Notes: a model not told the origin generated them from the sequence alone. 35,278 nt of DNA from Endobacterium cereale (GCF_009617585.1 NZ_WIXI01000029.1:1-35278), one strand, 5' to 3'; positions 17,323 through 25,268 are shown, counted from the first letter of the stretch. Numbers and translations are program-made.

Positions 17323-17502
17323 TCAATCCCACAAACAGGACAGCGGTGCCGTCCGATCGTCTAGCGTTATGTAGGAACGCTCCGAAGTCGCCATTTTTCT
17401 GACGAGTGTTGTTTTGCCGGCCCGACGTGGTCCAATTATCAAAACAACGGGTGTGTCCGATAATGCCTCATCTGCTCGCCGCTCTACAAACCACCCAAAC
17501 AT
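17323..17502 (-). pseudogene. Remnant of an AAA-type ATPase (N-terminal fragment)
   Basis: Read leftward from ATG 17502, 59 codons give MFGWFVERRADEALSDTP, then VVLIIGPRRAGKTTLVRKMA with an intact Walker A (GPRRAGKT), then SERSYITLDDRTAP and a stop. This is the N-terminal signature of the AAA_14/DUF4143 family of ATP-binding proteins, which are normally about 400 residues. The rest of the gene is missing; the 235 bp further left shows no continuation I can recognise. It appears to be debris from an earlier insertion or deletion in the element. Confidence 0.7.
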
Positions 17503-17505
17503 TCA

Positions 17506-17787
17506 GTGCTCCTAAGCTGCGCTGATTGGGAGTATTCTATTCGGCTATTTGGACGTCGAGGGTCGGCAGATTGGAAGTTAGGTCTGGTGTTTGCGTTGAA
17601 AGATGCAATTGAAAAATGTGGAGATAGATCTGCGATGGGAGTATCCAGCCATCTGCTTGCTGGTGGCGTCGCATTTGTTTCAGGCATGATTTTAGCAATG
17701 ATACATTTCTACGCGCAGGGTCCGATTCTGAGGCGCCGGTTGCTCGCGGCCGCTGAGGAGGAGACCCGTGAAGGGCAATTCCTCTAG
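17506..17787 (+). CDS. Hypothetical small membrane protein
   Basis: A frame of up to 93 codons from GTG 17506. The recognisable feature is one hydrophobic segment, HLLAGGVAFVSGMILAMIHFYA, flanked by a soluble N-terminal part and an Arg/Glu-rich tail (LRRRLLAAAEEETREGQF). The start is unsure; a shorter form from an internal GTG or TTG near 17590 is possible. No family recognised, and it directly abuts the ATPase remnant, so it could itself be a fragment. It may lie in the same transcript direction as hipBA, 315 bp downstream. Confidence 0.35.
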   Translation: MLLSCADWEYSIRLFGRRGSADWKLGLVFALKDAIEKCGDRSAMGVSSHLLAGGVAFVSGMILAMIHFYAQGPILRRRLLAAAEEETREGQFL

Positions 17788-17983
17788 ATACACTCGCCCT
17801 CTCGTTGAGAAGAACGGGTTCGCAACATCACGGACTTGATGCTTGACGGCCCAAAGATTTGCAGGACGCGGAATCAGACAAAAACGTTACCGCTATGCAG
17901 CCACGTTGGCGCTCAGGTAACTCAATTGATAAGACGCCAGAGCGTGAAAAGTTTTTGGCCCACCACTTTTACTAAACGAAAAT

Positions 17984-18098
17984 ATTCCCGTTCGGGAATT
18001 CTGGTGGATGTTTTCTCGTTCACTTCGGGTGTTTTCCCGATCGGGAAAATTTTCTGGACAATCCGGCGCATACGCTGTTATTTTCCCGATCGGGAAAT
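17984..18098. promoter_or_regulatory. Three TTCCCG-N2-CGGGAA operators upstream of hipB
   Basis: Palindromes centred at about 17991.5 (ATTCCCGTTCGGGAAT), 18040.5 (TTTTCCCGATCGGGAAAA) and 18089.5 (TTTCCCGATCGGGAAA) are spaced 49 bp centre to centre. The last ends five bases before the hipB start. HipB-type antitoxins are dimeric XRE repressors that bind palindromes in their own promoter. The array therefore most likely autoregulates hipBA. Confidence 0.85.
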
Positions 18099-18102
18099 TA
18101 AA

Positions 18103-18333
18103 ATGGCAAAACAAGTGAAAAGTCCAGCCGATATCGGCGCCCTGGTTAGAACCGCACGCAAGGAGCAAAACTTGCGGCAGGACGAGCTTGCCGGTGTCGC
18201 GGGGGTTGGCCTGCGGTTCATTGTCGATCTCGAAGCCGGCAAGCCGACAGCGCAGATCGGAAAAGTATTGCAAGTTCTGCAAACGCTCGGTTGTTCGATC
18301 GACATTTTGGAACCTGGTGAGCGCAGGCGATGA
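18103..18333 (+). CDS. hipB: HipB-type antitoxin, XRE-family repressor
   Basis: A 76-aa helix-turn-helix protein: IGALVRTARKEQNLRQDELAGVAGVGLRFIVDLEAGKPTAQIGKVLQVLQTLGCSIDIL shortened here to its key parts RKEQNLRQDELA and GLRFIVDLEAGK. ATG 18103 is chosen because upstream frame codons run through the operator array. Its stop overlaps the hipA start as ATGA. In characterised systems HipB neutralises HipA by direct binding and represses the operon through palindromic operators, matching the three sites seen upstream. Confidence 0.88.
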   Translation: MAKQVKSPADIGALVRTARKEQNLRQDELAGVAGVGLRFIVDLEAGKPTAQIGKVLQVLQTLGCSIDILEPGERRR

Positions 18334-19586
18334 CGACAAAGGTTCTCAACGTATGGTGGGATAGCCGTGTCGTCGGCCAGTTTACCCAGGACAAACACGG
18401 TGATATCGCTTTTCAGTATGCAGACGCATGGCTTGGCGATCAGACGACGCCGCCGCTTTCCGCCTCTTTGCCGAAGCGGCCGGAACAATTCTCTCGTCGC
18501 GAATGCCGCCCATTTTTCGGTGGGCTTCTCCCTGAAGAGAGCCAGCGCCTGGTTGCTGCACAGGCTCTGGGCGTTTCGCCAGGGAACGACTTCGCGCTTC
18601 TCGATCGTTTAGGCGGCGACGTTGCCGGTGCGCTTCAGCTGCTGCCGGAAGGTGAGTTGCCGCCTGATGTAACGGTGAATGCCGGGACTCAGCCGACACC
18701 ACTGGATGATGCCGGGATCGTCCGAATACTGGACGCTCTTCCTAACAGGCCTCTACTAGCCGGGGAGGAGGGGTTGAGGCTATCTTTGGCTGGCGCGCAA
18801 TCGAAGGTGCCTGTTGTGGTCATTAATGGGCGGATTGCCCTTCCATTGCCGGGGCAACCGACCACGCACATTCTCAAGCCGCCGATAGCGCGTTTTAAAG
18901 GCACGACCGAAAACGAAGCATTCGTGATGAGCCTCGCCGCCGCGATAGGCCTTGACGTTGCCCCGGTAGAGGCAAGGACTGCGGAGGGCCGTCCATTCCT
19001 CTTGGTCGAGCGATATGATCGCGTGCGCAATGATCTCGGCGTCATGCACCGTATCCACCAGGAGGATTTTTGTCAGGCGCTCGGGGTGCCACCGGAAAGC
19101 AAATATGCCAGCGAAGGCGGGCCGACCTTCAAGGATTGCTTTGAGCTGCTGCGGCGTGTGTCGGCGCGGCCGGCGACGGATATCGCCAAGCTGCTGGATG
19201 CAGCAATTTTCAATCTGCTTGTCGGAAATGCCGATGCTCACGGTAAGAATTACTCGATTCTATACGACGACCAGGGGCCGAGAATGGCACCGCTGTATGA
19301 TTTGCTTTCGACGGTAGCCTACCCTGACTTGTCGTCAAAAATGGCCATGAGGATTGGGAAACGAGCGACCTTGGCCGAGATGGATGCCGATGGATGGAAG
19401 GCATTTGCGAAAGATGCCGGGATCGGTTTTGCTCTGGTTCGCCGGCGTATTTTCGAACTATGCGGGGCTGTCATGAAGCACGGAGGGGTTGCCTCAGCGA
19501 TCGTGCGGGGTGATCTAGCTGCTACCGCAAAAGTGAATGAATCGGTCCAGAAACGCGCTATTCTGGTGTCTCTGTCAGTCGGATAA
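18330..19586 (+). CDS. hipA: HipA-type serine/threonine kinase toxin
   Basis: A 418-aa kinase with the HipA fold. The N-terminal subdomain (VWWDSRVVGQFTQ... LSASLPKRPEQFS...FFGGLLPEE) and the P-loop-like LSLAGAQSKVPVV are present; Ser152 corresponds to the regulatory autophosphorylated Ser150 of E. coli HipA. The catalytic loop GNADAHGKNYS holds Asp302 and Asn307, and APLYDLLS contributes the metal-binding Asp324. E. coli HipA phosphorylates glutamyl-tRNA synthetase and stops translation, giving persistence. All key residues look intact, so the toxin should be active. Here it probably stabilises the element. Confidence 0.92.
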   Translation: MTTKVLNVWWDSRVVGQFTQDKHGDIAFQYADAWLGDQTTPPLSASLPKRPEQFSRRECRPFFGGLLPEESQRLVAAQALGVSPGNDFALLDRLGGDVAGALQLLPEGELPPDVTVNAGTQPTPLDDAGIVRILDALPNRPLLAGEEGLRLSLAGAQSKVPVVVINGRIALPLPGQPTTHILKPPIARFKGTTENEAFVMSLAAAIGLDVAPVEARTAEGRPFLLVERYDRVRNDLGVMHRIHQEDFCQALGVPPESKYASEGGPTFKDCFELLRRVSARPATDIAKLLDAAIFNLLVGNADAHGKNYSILYDDQGPRMAPLYDLLSTVAYPDLSSKMAMRIGKRATLAEMDADGWKAFAKDAGIGFALVRRRIFELCGAVMKHGGVASAIVRGDLAATAKVNESVQKRAILVSLSVG

Positions 19587-19788
19587 ATGTCCATTTGGGT
19601 AAGTGTAGCTGGCAGGTAAGCAATCTGACAAAGGTATCCGAAACTCTAGATGTCGAACGCACTGGCGAGCAGAGAAAGTTGTCGTGGTTCGTTGAAGAGC
19701 CGCTGACCAAGCTCGCAGCAAAGTGCTGTAAATCACGGAAGACATTAGACAACCAGCAGGCGATCCGGCATGAACTCCTGAGCATTTG

Positions 19789-20655
19789 ATGGGGGCCGAG
19801 TTGTACGTACCGCCGTGGACAATCTTCGCTGGATTAGGCGCGCTGGAACGGCGCGAGCTCTGCAATCTGATCGCTAGTTTCGAGGCCACGACATTGCTAT
19901 TGATGTCGATCGACAGGGTGAGCGTCGCTCGCTTCCAGAAAGACGGCCGCGACGGCGATATGAAAGCTTTCGCTCGGCGTTTGAAAGAAGCCGCGGACCA
20001 GCTGTTCGATTCCTCCGTCTCTGAACGGACACTGCTTATTTGTCTTTGGATAAGGATGGCTGAGGCCCTCGACCTAGACCCTGTAATCCCGTTGTCTAGT
20101 AGGAGAGCAAACTCGCTCGGCGCAGGTGTCGCATTTAAGGTGGCGGCCATCATGGCAGCTCCGATTGATTACGATACCGACGGTACGCAGACGGCATTTC
20201 AGAAAGCCTTGCGGACAGTTAAGTCTGTCGCTGGCCGCCAGCATCAAGATTTCGCGTTACTCGTTGCCACGCAGGCGGAACTCGTAGCCATGGCTGTCGC
20301 GGAAGCTGCGGGGTCTGGCGAGTTGTCTGAGGAACAGCAACGGGAACTCGACGAACGCATCCGCGAACACATCAAAAGCCTGCCGCCCGAACTTCGAGAC
20401 GAGACCACGCGCAATGCCCTTGCCTCCGGAGACAAGGCGGCGCTGGCGCTACTCGCGACAGGCACTACGGCATTCTCGATTGGGGTCGGCGTAAACCTGG
20501 CGGGTTTCAGCGCATATATTCTCGCTGCGCAGGCATCTGCTTTCACCAATGCCCGAGGCTTCCGCGACCTTGGTGCGGCTAACCGTGAAGTGGTTCTGTT
20601 GCCCGATATCGTTCGGTTGCTTGAAGCAGTGCCAAGCACAATCCACGAAATTTGA
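19789..20655 (+). CDS. Hypothetical protein with a Gly/Ala-rich hydrophobic segment
   Basis: A 288-aa protein. The N-terminal half is helical and charged (GLGALERRELCNLIASFEAT, MKAFARRLKEAADQLFD). Near the C-terminus there is a hydrophobic block, AALALLATGTTAFSIGVGV, then LAGFSAYILAAQASAFTNARGF. This block and the YILAAQAS motif recall the YaaW-like family of E. coli, but only weakly. No catalytic signature is visible, and the start (ATG 19789, or TTG 19786) has a poor ribosome-binding site. It is cargo of the element, lying 200 bp after hipA on the same strand. Its function is unknown. Confidence 0.6.
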   Translation: MGAELYVPPWTIFAGLGALERRELCNLIASFEATTLLLMSIDRVSVARFQKDGRDGDMKAFARRLKEAADQLFDSSVSERTLLICLWIRMAEALDLDPVIPLSSRRANSLGAGVAFKVAAIMAAPIDYDTDGTQTAFQKALRTVKSVAGRQHQDFALLVATQAELVAMAVAEAAGSGELSEEQQRELDERIREHIKSLPPELRDETTRNALASGDKAALALLATGTTAFSIGVGVNLAGFSAYILAAQASAFTNARGFRDLGAANREVVLLPDIVRLLEAVPSTIHEI

Positions 20656-20775
20656 AGCCGCGAGCATCACGACTTCAAAAGACATGCAGCAAGGCGGAGC
20701 TGGAAAGGAACGTTCCCGCTCTACAGCCAAATTGGCACCTGTCCGCGACCAACGGCGAGGATTGGCAGAGGGTTC

Positions 20776-21471
20776 TTACAGGGCACGGGAACGCATAACC
20801 TCGATGAGGTCGAGCAATATTCTTCTCAGATCAGCCCACGGGGCATCAGTAAATTTATTGCCGGGATCCTCCATACTCAGAAGGCAATGCAATTTCGCCG
20901 CAATCTCGACTGTCGTTTTCGGTCTCGATAAGGAAAGCACACGCGACAGCCGTCGTTCCTGTTCCGCCAAATCGTGCTCGAAAGCTAGGGCAGGACTGTA
21001 GCCCAGCTCTCGATCTGCCGAATTCCAACTCTCGCGGCGTTTCCGCAAGAGTGATCGTGCTGCTGCCAGTTTTGTCGCGTCTACGCGCGATTTTAGCCGG
21101 TCGATGTCGGCCAGCGAATAAACCGTGACAGCCGGCTCGTCCGCAGAGACATTCATTTGCACGACAGGGAATGCCCCCGCCATAGCAAGCACCTTGGATT
21201 CAATCTGCTGTTGGTATTTTGTAATGCGAGCCAGCCGCTGGTGGGCCTCGTACCAATTCAGCCAAAGACGTGCCGTTGACGTTGGACCTGGCACGTTGCG
21301 CTCCGGTGCCTTCTCCAAATCGTACGTGAGCGACAGCAATACTTGCGCGGTTGCACTCAAAAGGTTTTTGCGGGTGATACGGGATGGAAAATCGGTATCG
21401 CGCCTATTGGAGGATTTGCGATTTGTGCGGGTATTTGAAGGCAAATTTCTGCTATCCTCAGAATCAGCCAT
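20776..21471 (-). CDS. Hypothetical cargo protein of the element
   Basis: A 231-aa soluble protein, start ATG 21471 with GGAG eight bases upstream. The first 40 residues are basic and probably disordered. The middle, TARLWLNWYEAHQRLARITKYQQQIESK, is a predicted long helix like those of small helical proteins found in alphaproteobacterial phages and ICEs. The C-terminal half alternates charged helices (DIDRLKSRVDATKLAAARSLLRKRRESW) and ends in DLRRILLDLIEVMRSRAL. I do not recognise a family and see no active-site motif. It is divergent from the small XRE regulator at 21604, which may control both. Confidence 0.55.
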   Translation of the reverse strand: MADSEDSRNLPSNTRTNRKSSNRRDTDFPSRITRKNLLSATAQVLLSLTYDLEKAPERNVPGPTSTARLWLNWYEAHQRLARITKYQQQIESKVLAMAGAFPVVQMNVSADEPAVTVYSLADIDRLKSRVDATKLAAARSLLRKRRESWNSADRELGYSPALAFEHDLAEQERRLSRVLSLSRPKTTVEIAAKLHCLLSMEDPGNKFTDAPWADLRRILLDLIEVMRSRAL

Positions 21472-21603
21472 GATCCGAGCTCCCAATAGCTTGTGTGTGG
21501 TCAGGTCAGGCGAGGATGTTACAGCATCCTGCTTGACCGCATTCCGGGCTGTGAGCCAGTTGAGGAAGTCTGAATCAAAACAAAATTAAGTCAAGGTATT
21601 AAT

Positions 21604-21846
21604 TTGATAACGTCTGATCAGGTTCGTATGGCCCGCGCGGCGCTTCGGTGGGGTGTCAGAGACTTGGCGAAAAACGCTGATGTTACCGCGACTACGGTAT
21701 CCCGTATCGAGGCGGGTAAACCTGCATTTGCCGGCACCTTGGACGCTATCCGAGTAGCTTTTGAGGCGGCTGGATTAGAATTTATAGAGGAGAATGGCGG
21801 AGGTGCAGGGGTGCGGTTCTCCAAGCCTACGTCTGGCGGAAGCTAG
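21604..21846 (+). CDS. XRE-family transcriptional regulator
   Basis: An 80-aa helix-turn-helix protein starting at TTG 21604, which gives the family N-terminus MITSDQVRMARAALRWGVRDLA. The recognition region is AKNADVTATTVSRIEAGKPAF, and the tail AIRVAFEAAGLEFIEENGGGAGVRF is characteristic of a common rhizobial regulator type. AAGG lies about nine bases before the start. It faces the 231-aa gene across a 130-bp divergent promoter region and probably regulates it and itself. Confidence 0.85.
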   Translation: MITSDQVRMARAALRWGVRDLAKNADVTATTVSRIEAGKPAFAGTLDAIRVAFEAAGLEFIEENGGGAGVRFSKPTSGGS

Positions 21847-21969
21847 CTGCAGCCTTTTCGCGCAAGATCTAGCGCGGGTGGGTTAGGATAAGGCTCTAGC
21901 AATTCTGCAGAGGGACTTGGTTTTCGCCGGTGACTTTTCGGGGATCTGAATATCGGCTAGAACGGCAGC

Positions 21970-22371
21970 ATGAGTGCTCCTGAACTGACCCATCCGACGC
22001 TGAAAGACCTGAAGTTCGAGATTGGGCAGGTGCTGGTCGGCTGGTCGTTTCTTGAAAACACGATGCGAGGGCAGTTGAAGCGAGCTGGTCTTCAAAAGAA
22101 GATTATGAAGGGGCCTGTGATCGTTCACTGGCGCACATATCCAGACCGAGCTGAAGAGCTTCTCAAGCCGATTGAAAAAGTGGCTCGTGTAAGAAATCTT
22201 CTCGCTCACTGTATCTATTCGCTTTCCGCCGACCCATGGACTGCTAACAGCGCGGTCATAGTCTGCGTTGCACCAGACGGCACAAAACACTCATTGAATA
22301 TAGAAGATTTACAAGAAACGTGTACCGAGTTGAGCAAGCTAATGGTCACTCCGATCCGGCTATATTCGTAA
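21970..22371 (+). CDS. Hypothetical protein with a HEPN-like RNLLAH motif
   Basis: A 133-aa all-helical protein. The N-terminal part (LKDLKFEIGQVLVGWSFLENTMRGQLKRAG) and ADRAEELLKPIEKVARVRNLLAHCIYSL resemble the two central helices of HEPN-type domains. RNLLAH fits the R-x4-H RNase motif of that superfamily, which often has Asn after the Arg. HEPN proteins act as RNases in toxin-antitoxin, CRISPR and abortive-infection systems, or are inactive scaffolds. No partner gene (for example an MNT antitoxin) is adjacent. The last 26 bases overlap the tail of traG on the opposite strand. Confidence 0.55.
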   Translation: MSAPELTHPTLKDLKFEIGQVLVGWSFLENTMRGQLKRAGLQKKIMKGPVIVHWRTYPDRAEELLKPIEKVARVRNLLAHCIYSLSADPWTANSAVIVCVAPDGTKHSLNIEDLQETCTELSKLMVTPIRLYS

Positions 22372-23932
22372 ACAATCCGCTGAAGTCGCAGTCCTCAAAA
22401 TATCTCAGTTTCTTCGCCCAAACCGGTCGTAGCCCTTGCCGTAGAAGGATCATCCGATCGCCCGGCAACCTCATGATCTCATCCGGGTTGATCAGATCCC
22501 GCGCCGAAATATGCTGCGATGTCGAGGTCTTTCCTTCGCCCCAGGATTGCGTCGTATACACCGCATCCGTCTTGCCGATCGCTTTGCCGACGAGCTCGGC
22601 CGTTTCCACGTCATTGACCCCGAACACTTGGCACACGGCCGCATTCGATAGAAACGTGCCGGCGCGCTTCCCATAGGCTGCCCGTAGCTGATGGATATCC
22701 TGCAGGATCGGCCAGAGCTGCACGCCGTAACCGGCCATCAGGCCCATAGCACGCTCGACCGAGGCGAGGTGGCCGAGAGCGGCAAACTCGTCGAGAAGAT
22801 AAAGCACCGGCTGGCGGGGCGTGGTGGCATTGCGTGCCATGTCGGTCAGGCTCTGGGTGATGAGCAGCCGCAGCCATCGCGAATAGGTCGAAAGCCGATC
22901 CGGCGGCAGCACGAGAAACACCGATGCGTTCCGTCGCTTGAGATCCGAGAACGCAAAATCCGACCGCGCCATCACTGCCGTCATGCGTGGGCTATCGAGG
23001 AAATGCGTGTGCCTTTGGGCAGCCGACAACACGCCGGAGGCCTCGCGGTCCGATTTGCCGAAATGCCGGTTGGCCGCACGCGCGACCAGCCCATTGCAGT
23101 CCGGCATGACCTGCATGTCGGCCAGCAATCCTGCAAACGCCTGCGGTGCCAAAGTCAGGTGTCTTCGCAGCGTGCCGAGATGTCGCTCGCTGGGTGGCTC
23201 GGCCGCGATGATGTGGAGCAGCAGGCCGGCAATCAGTGCCTTGGCTTCCTCGTTCCAATGCGCATCGCCAGACATGCCGGGATCATCGACCACAAGCGCA
23301 TCGGCCAGCATTCCGACATCTTCGGCAACATCCAATCCGCTGGCATTTAAACCATCAAGCGGATTGAATGCCGAGCCCTGCCGCCCGGTGACCTCGAACG
23401 GATCGAGGTAGAAGACAGGCCCAAACATCTGCCGTGCGCGGCCGGTGACCTTGGCATTCTCGCCCTTGGGGTCGATACAGATCACCGATCGATTTGCCGT
23501 CAGCAGATTGGGAATGATGGTGCCGACGCCCTTGCCGGTTCGGGTCGGAGCCATGGTCAGCAAATGCGCCGGTCCATCATAACGGAGGAGTTCGCCTGTC
23601 TGTGGATCGCGGCCGATCAGGAGGCCATCGTTCCCGGCCGCGAGCTGTTTCCTCTCCTTCCTGTCCGCCCATCGCGCGGTCCCGAACACGGCAGGGATTG
23701 GCCCGTCCGCCATGAAGGCGGAGAGGGCGCCGAGAATGCCAAAGACCATCGGGACATACTGGGCGACCAACGCAATCGTTTCGCTGATCCGTCCTGGTGA
23801 GACGTCACCGATGACCAGGACGGCAGAATTGATCAGCAGGATCAGCCCGGAAACCACCGTTCCGATGATGATGCAGATGAGCGCGAAGAATGGCGCGGCC
23901 AACAACGACTTGACGATATGGGAAAAGCTCAT
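22346..23932 (-). CDS. traG: TraG/VirD4-type coupling protein
   Basis: A 528-aa type IV coupling protein. Two N-terminal membrane segments (SLLAAPFFALICIIIGTVVSGLILLI and ETIALVAQYVPMVFGILGALSAF) precede the cytoplasmic motor. Walker A is APTRTGKGVG (residues 128-137) and Walker B LYLLDEFAALG (377-387); WNEEAKALIAGLL and the FLVLPPDRLSTYSRWLRL block match the family. It links the relaxosome to a mating pore. It is shorter than the Ti TraG (about 650 aa) and lacks a long C-terminal tail. The ATG overlaps the traD stop (ATGA), so it is the last gene of the leftward operon NYN-traD-traG. Confidence 0.93.
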   Translation of the reverse strand: MSFSHIVKSLLAAPFFALICIIIGTVVSGLILLINSAVLVIGDVSPGRISETIALVAQYVPMVFGILGALSAFMADGPIPAVFGTARWADRKERKQLAAGNDGLLIGRDPQTGELLRYDGPAHLLTMAPTRTGKGVGTIIPNLLTANRSVICIDPKGENAKVTGRARQMFGPVFYLDPFEVTGRQGSAFNPLDGLNASGLDVAEDVGMLADALVVDDPGMSGDAHWNEEAKALIAGLLLHIIAAEPPSERHLGTLRRHLTLAPQAFAGLLADMQVMPDCNGLVARAANRHFGKSDREASGVLSAAQRHTHFLDSPRMTAVMARSDFAFSDLKRRNASVFLVLPPDRLSTYSRWLRLLITQSLTDMARNATTPRQPVLYLLDEFAALGHLASVERAMGLMAGYGVQLWPILQDIHQLRAAYGKRAGTFLSNAAVCQVFGVNDVETAELVGKAIGKTDAVYTTQSWGEGKTSTSQHISARDLINPDEIMRLPGDRMILLRQGLRPVWAKKLRYFEDCDFSGLFTNIAGSE

Positions 23933-24228
23933 CGATCTTCCGCCCGATCGCTGCTCGGTTGAGCCGATGCAGAACCGAGAATGTCGTCAAACAGCTGGCT
24001 GTCGCCTTCCCGGGTGAGAAACCCGGGAAGCTCGGCGCGCAACCAGTCGCGCAACCGCATCGAAAAGGACGGATCCCTGGCATTCTCCAGCCGGTGGAGA
24101 ACAAGAGCGCCGATGAGGATCTTTCGTCGCGTGTCGCGGGCGCGCTCCTGTTTGCCCAGGCGTGTCATCAGCACCCGCCGCCGCTCTTCGAGTTCGGCAA
24201 TCCTTTGCGGGATAGGCTTGCGGGTCAT
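23929..24228 (-). CDS. traD: TraD-like relaxosome accessory protein
   Basis: A 99-aa protein: KPIPQRIAELEERRRVLMTRLGKQERARDTRRKILIGALVLHRLEN, then MRLRDWLRAELPGFLTREGD. The ARDTRRKILIGALVL block is the core of the small TraD family found beside traG in Ti and rhizobial plasmids. The N-terminal coiled-coil part resembles mobilisation accessory proteins. It has overlaps of four bases (ATGA) with the NYN gene before it and traG after it, so all three are translationally coupled. Its molecular role in the family is poorly defined; a part in relaxosome assembly is assumed. Confidence 0.75.
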   Translation of the reverse strand: MTRKPIPQRIAELEERRRVLMTRLGKQERARDTRRKILIGALVLHRLENARDPSFSMRLRDWLRAELPGFLTREGDSQLFDDILGSASAQPSSDRAEDR

Positions 24229-25115
24229 TGGCCGCCACTTTGCCGACGATCTTCATGCCTCCCGTGATCGTCCACCGGTATCGGCACGTCCGAATGGATC
24301 GATACGAGCCTGACGGTGATCGCCTGCATGATGTCGCCGACCCGTTCGACCTCCAGGAAGAAGCAGTCCTCCGCAAGATCGCTCAGCTTGGCATAGCCAT
24401 AGTCGCGGACATCGAAACCTGGCATCTGCTTGAGGATCTGCGTACCCACAGCGCCCAGTGTCGCTCGGCCGTCCTGGTCGGCAATGGCGTAGACCGCGTG
24501 CGCGATTTCGTCGAAGACCGGGTCGTCAAACCTGCACCGTTGTTTTGCCAGCCTCTGCTGGCCGGGGGGCGGGCATACCTCCTTCATTTTCGTCATCACG
24601 CGCTTGTCGATTAGCGCGCGAAGCGGACTGCGGACTGCGTCCTGCGGCTCTACACTTTCCGGCTCAGAAGATGATGATTCCCGTGTGTCGAGGTAGACGA
24701 ACCGGTCGCAAGCGGTGATGAATGAGCGGGGCGTATGTCGCTCGCCAAAGCCGTAGACCATGACACCCTGCTGTCGGATGCGTAGGGCCAGTCGGGCGAG
24801 GGAGTTATCGCTGGATACGAGGAGGAAGCCGGAGAAGCGTCCCGTATGCAACAGGTCCATCGCATCGATGATCAACGCACCATCGGCGGCATTCCTGCCG
24901 GGGCTGTCAGCGTACTGCTGCACAGGTTGAATGGCGTAGAGCGCAAAGAATTCCTTCCAACCGTTCGGCGTTGCAATTGTCCAGTCGGTATAGATGCGCC
25001 GAACACCGACCGCTCCGTATTGGGTGATCTCCGAAAGAAGTGCCGGAGCAATTTTTGGCGACGTGGTGTTAGCGTCGATCATCAACGCCATTGTCGTAAT
25101 ATCCGAGTTGGTCAT
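24225..25115 (-). CDS. NYN-domain putative RNase with C-terminal LOTUS/OST-HTH domain
   Basis: A 296-aa soluble protein; ATG 25115 follows AGGAGGT at five bases. The N-terminal PIN-like NYN domain has conserved acidic residues at Asp14 (MIDANTT), Asp78 and Asp84 (NAADGALIIDAMDLL) and Asp103 (LLVSSDNSLARLALRIRQ), and a VMVYGFGERHTPRSFITACDRFVYL tail. A linker rich in Ser, Glu and Pro follows. Residues about 203-258 (IAHAVYAIADQDGRATLGAVG...YAKLSDLAED) look like an OST-HTH/LOTUS RNA-binding domain. The same NYN-LOTUS pairing occurs in LabA-like proteins. It is the first gene of the leftward transfer operon, so an RNA-processing step in conjugation or host interaction is possible, but untested. 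Confidence 0.8.
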   Translation of the reverse strand: MTNSDITTMALMIDANTTSPKIAPALLSEITQYGAVGVRRIYTDWTIATPNGWKEFFALYAIQPVQQYADSPGRNAADGALIIDAMDLLHTGRFSGFLLVSSDNSLARLALRIRQQGVMVYGFGERHTPRSFITACDRFVYLDTRESSSSEPESVEPQDAVRSPLRALIDKRVMTKMKEVCPPPGQQRLAKQRCRFDDPVFDEIAHAVYAIADQDGRATLGAVGTQILKQMPGFDVRDYGYAKLSDLAEDCFFLEVERVGDIMQAITVRLVSIHSDVPIPVDDHGRHEDRRQSGGQ

Positions 25116-25238
25116 GCTTACCTCCTTTGGTACGCACTGAGGCTACGACGCTCAGAATTTGTCGCAATACTGTGAATCCTACAGTGTCCGCGCAGCGGGA
25201 AGTCCCGTAACGATGAGAGCGAAGCGAAAGGAGTTCGA

Positions 25239-25268
25239 AGGGCGCACTTACGAGTTGCTGCGCAACTC
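25239..25268 (-). other. oriT: RSF1010/Ti-type nic site with adjacent inverted repeat
   Basis: On the minus strand, GAGTTGC-GCA-GCAACTC (25268-25252) is followed by G and TAAGTGCGCCCT (25250-25239). The same order, an inverted repeat and then TAAGTGCGCCCT, marks the oriT of RSF1010 and of Ti plasmids, with cleavage inside GTGCG/CCCT. It lies between the divergent traA and NYN-traD-traG transcripts, where Ti plasmids keep their oriT. Because the minus strand is nicked, the leftward operon would enter the recipient first and traA last. Confidence 0.88.

Noticed and set aside
19595..19789. 64-codon frame between hipA and the 288-aa gene
   Set aside because: TTG start without ribosome-binding site and no recognisable content, although its stop overlaps the next ATG.
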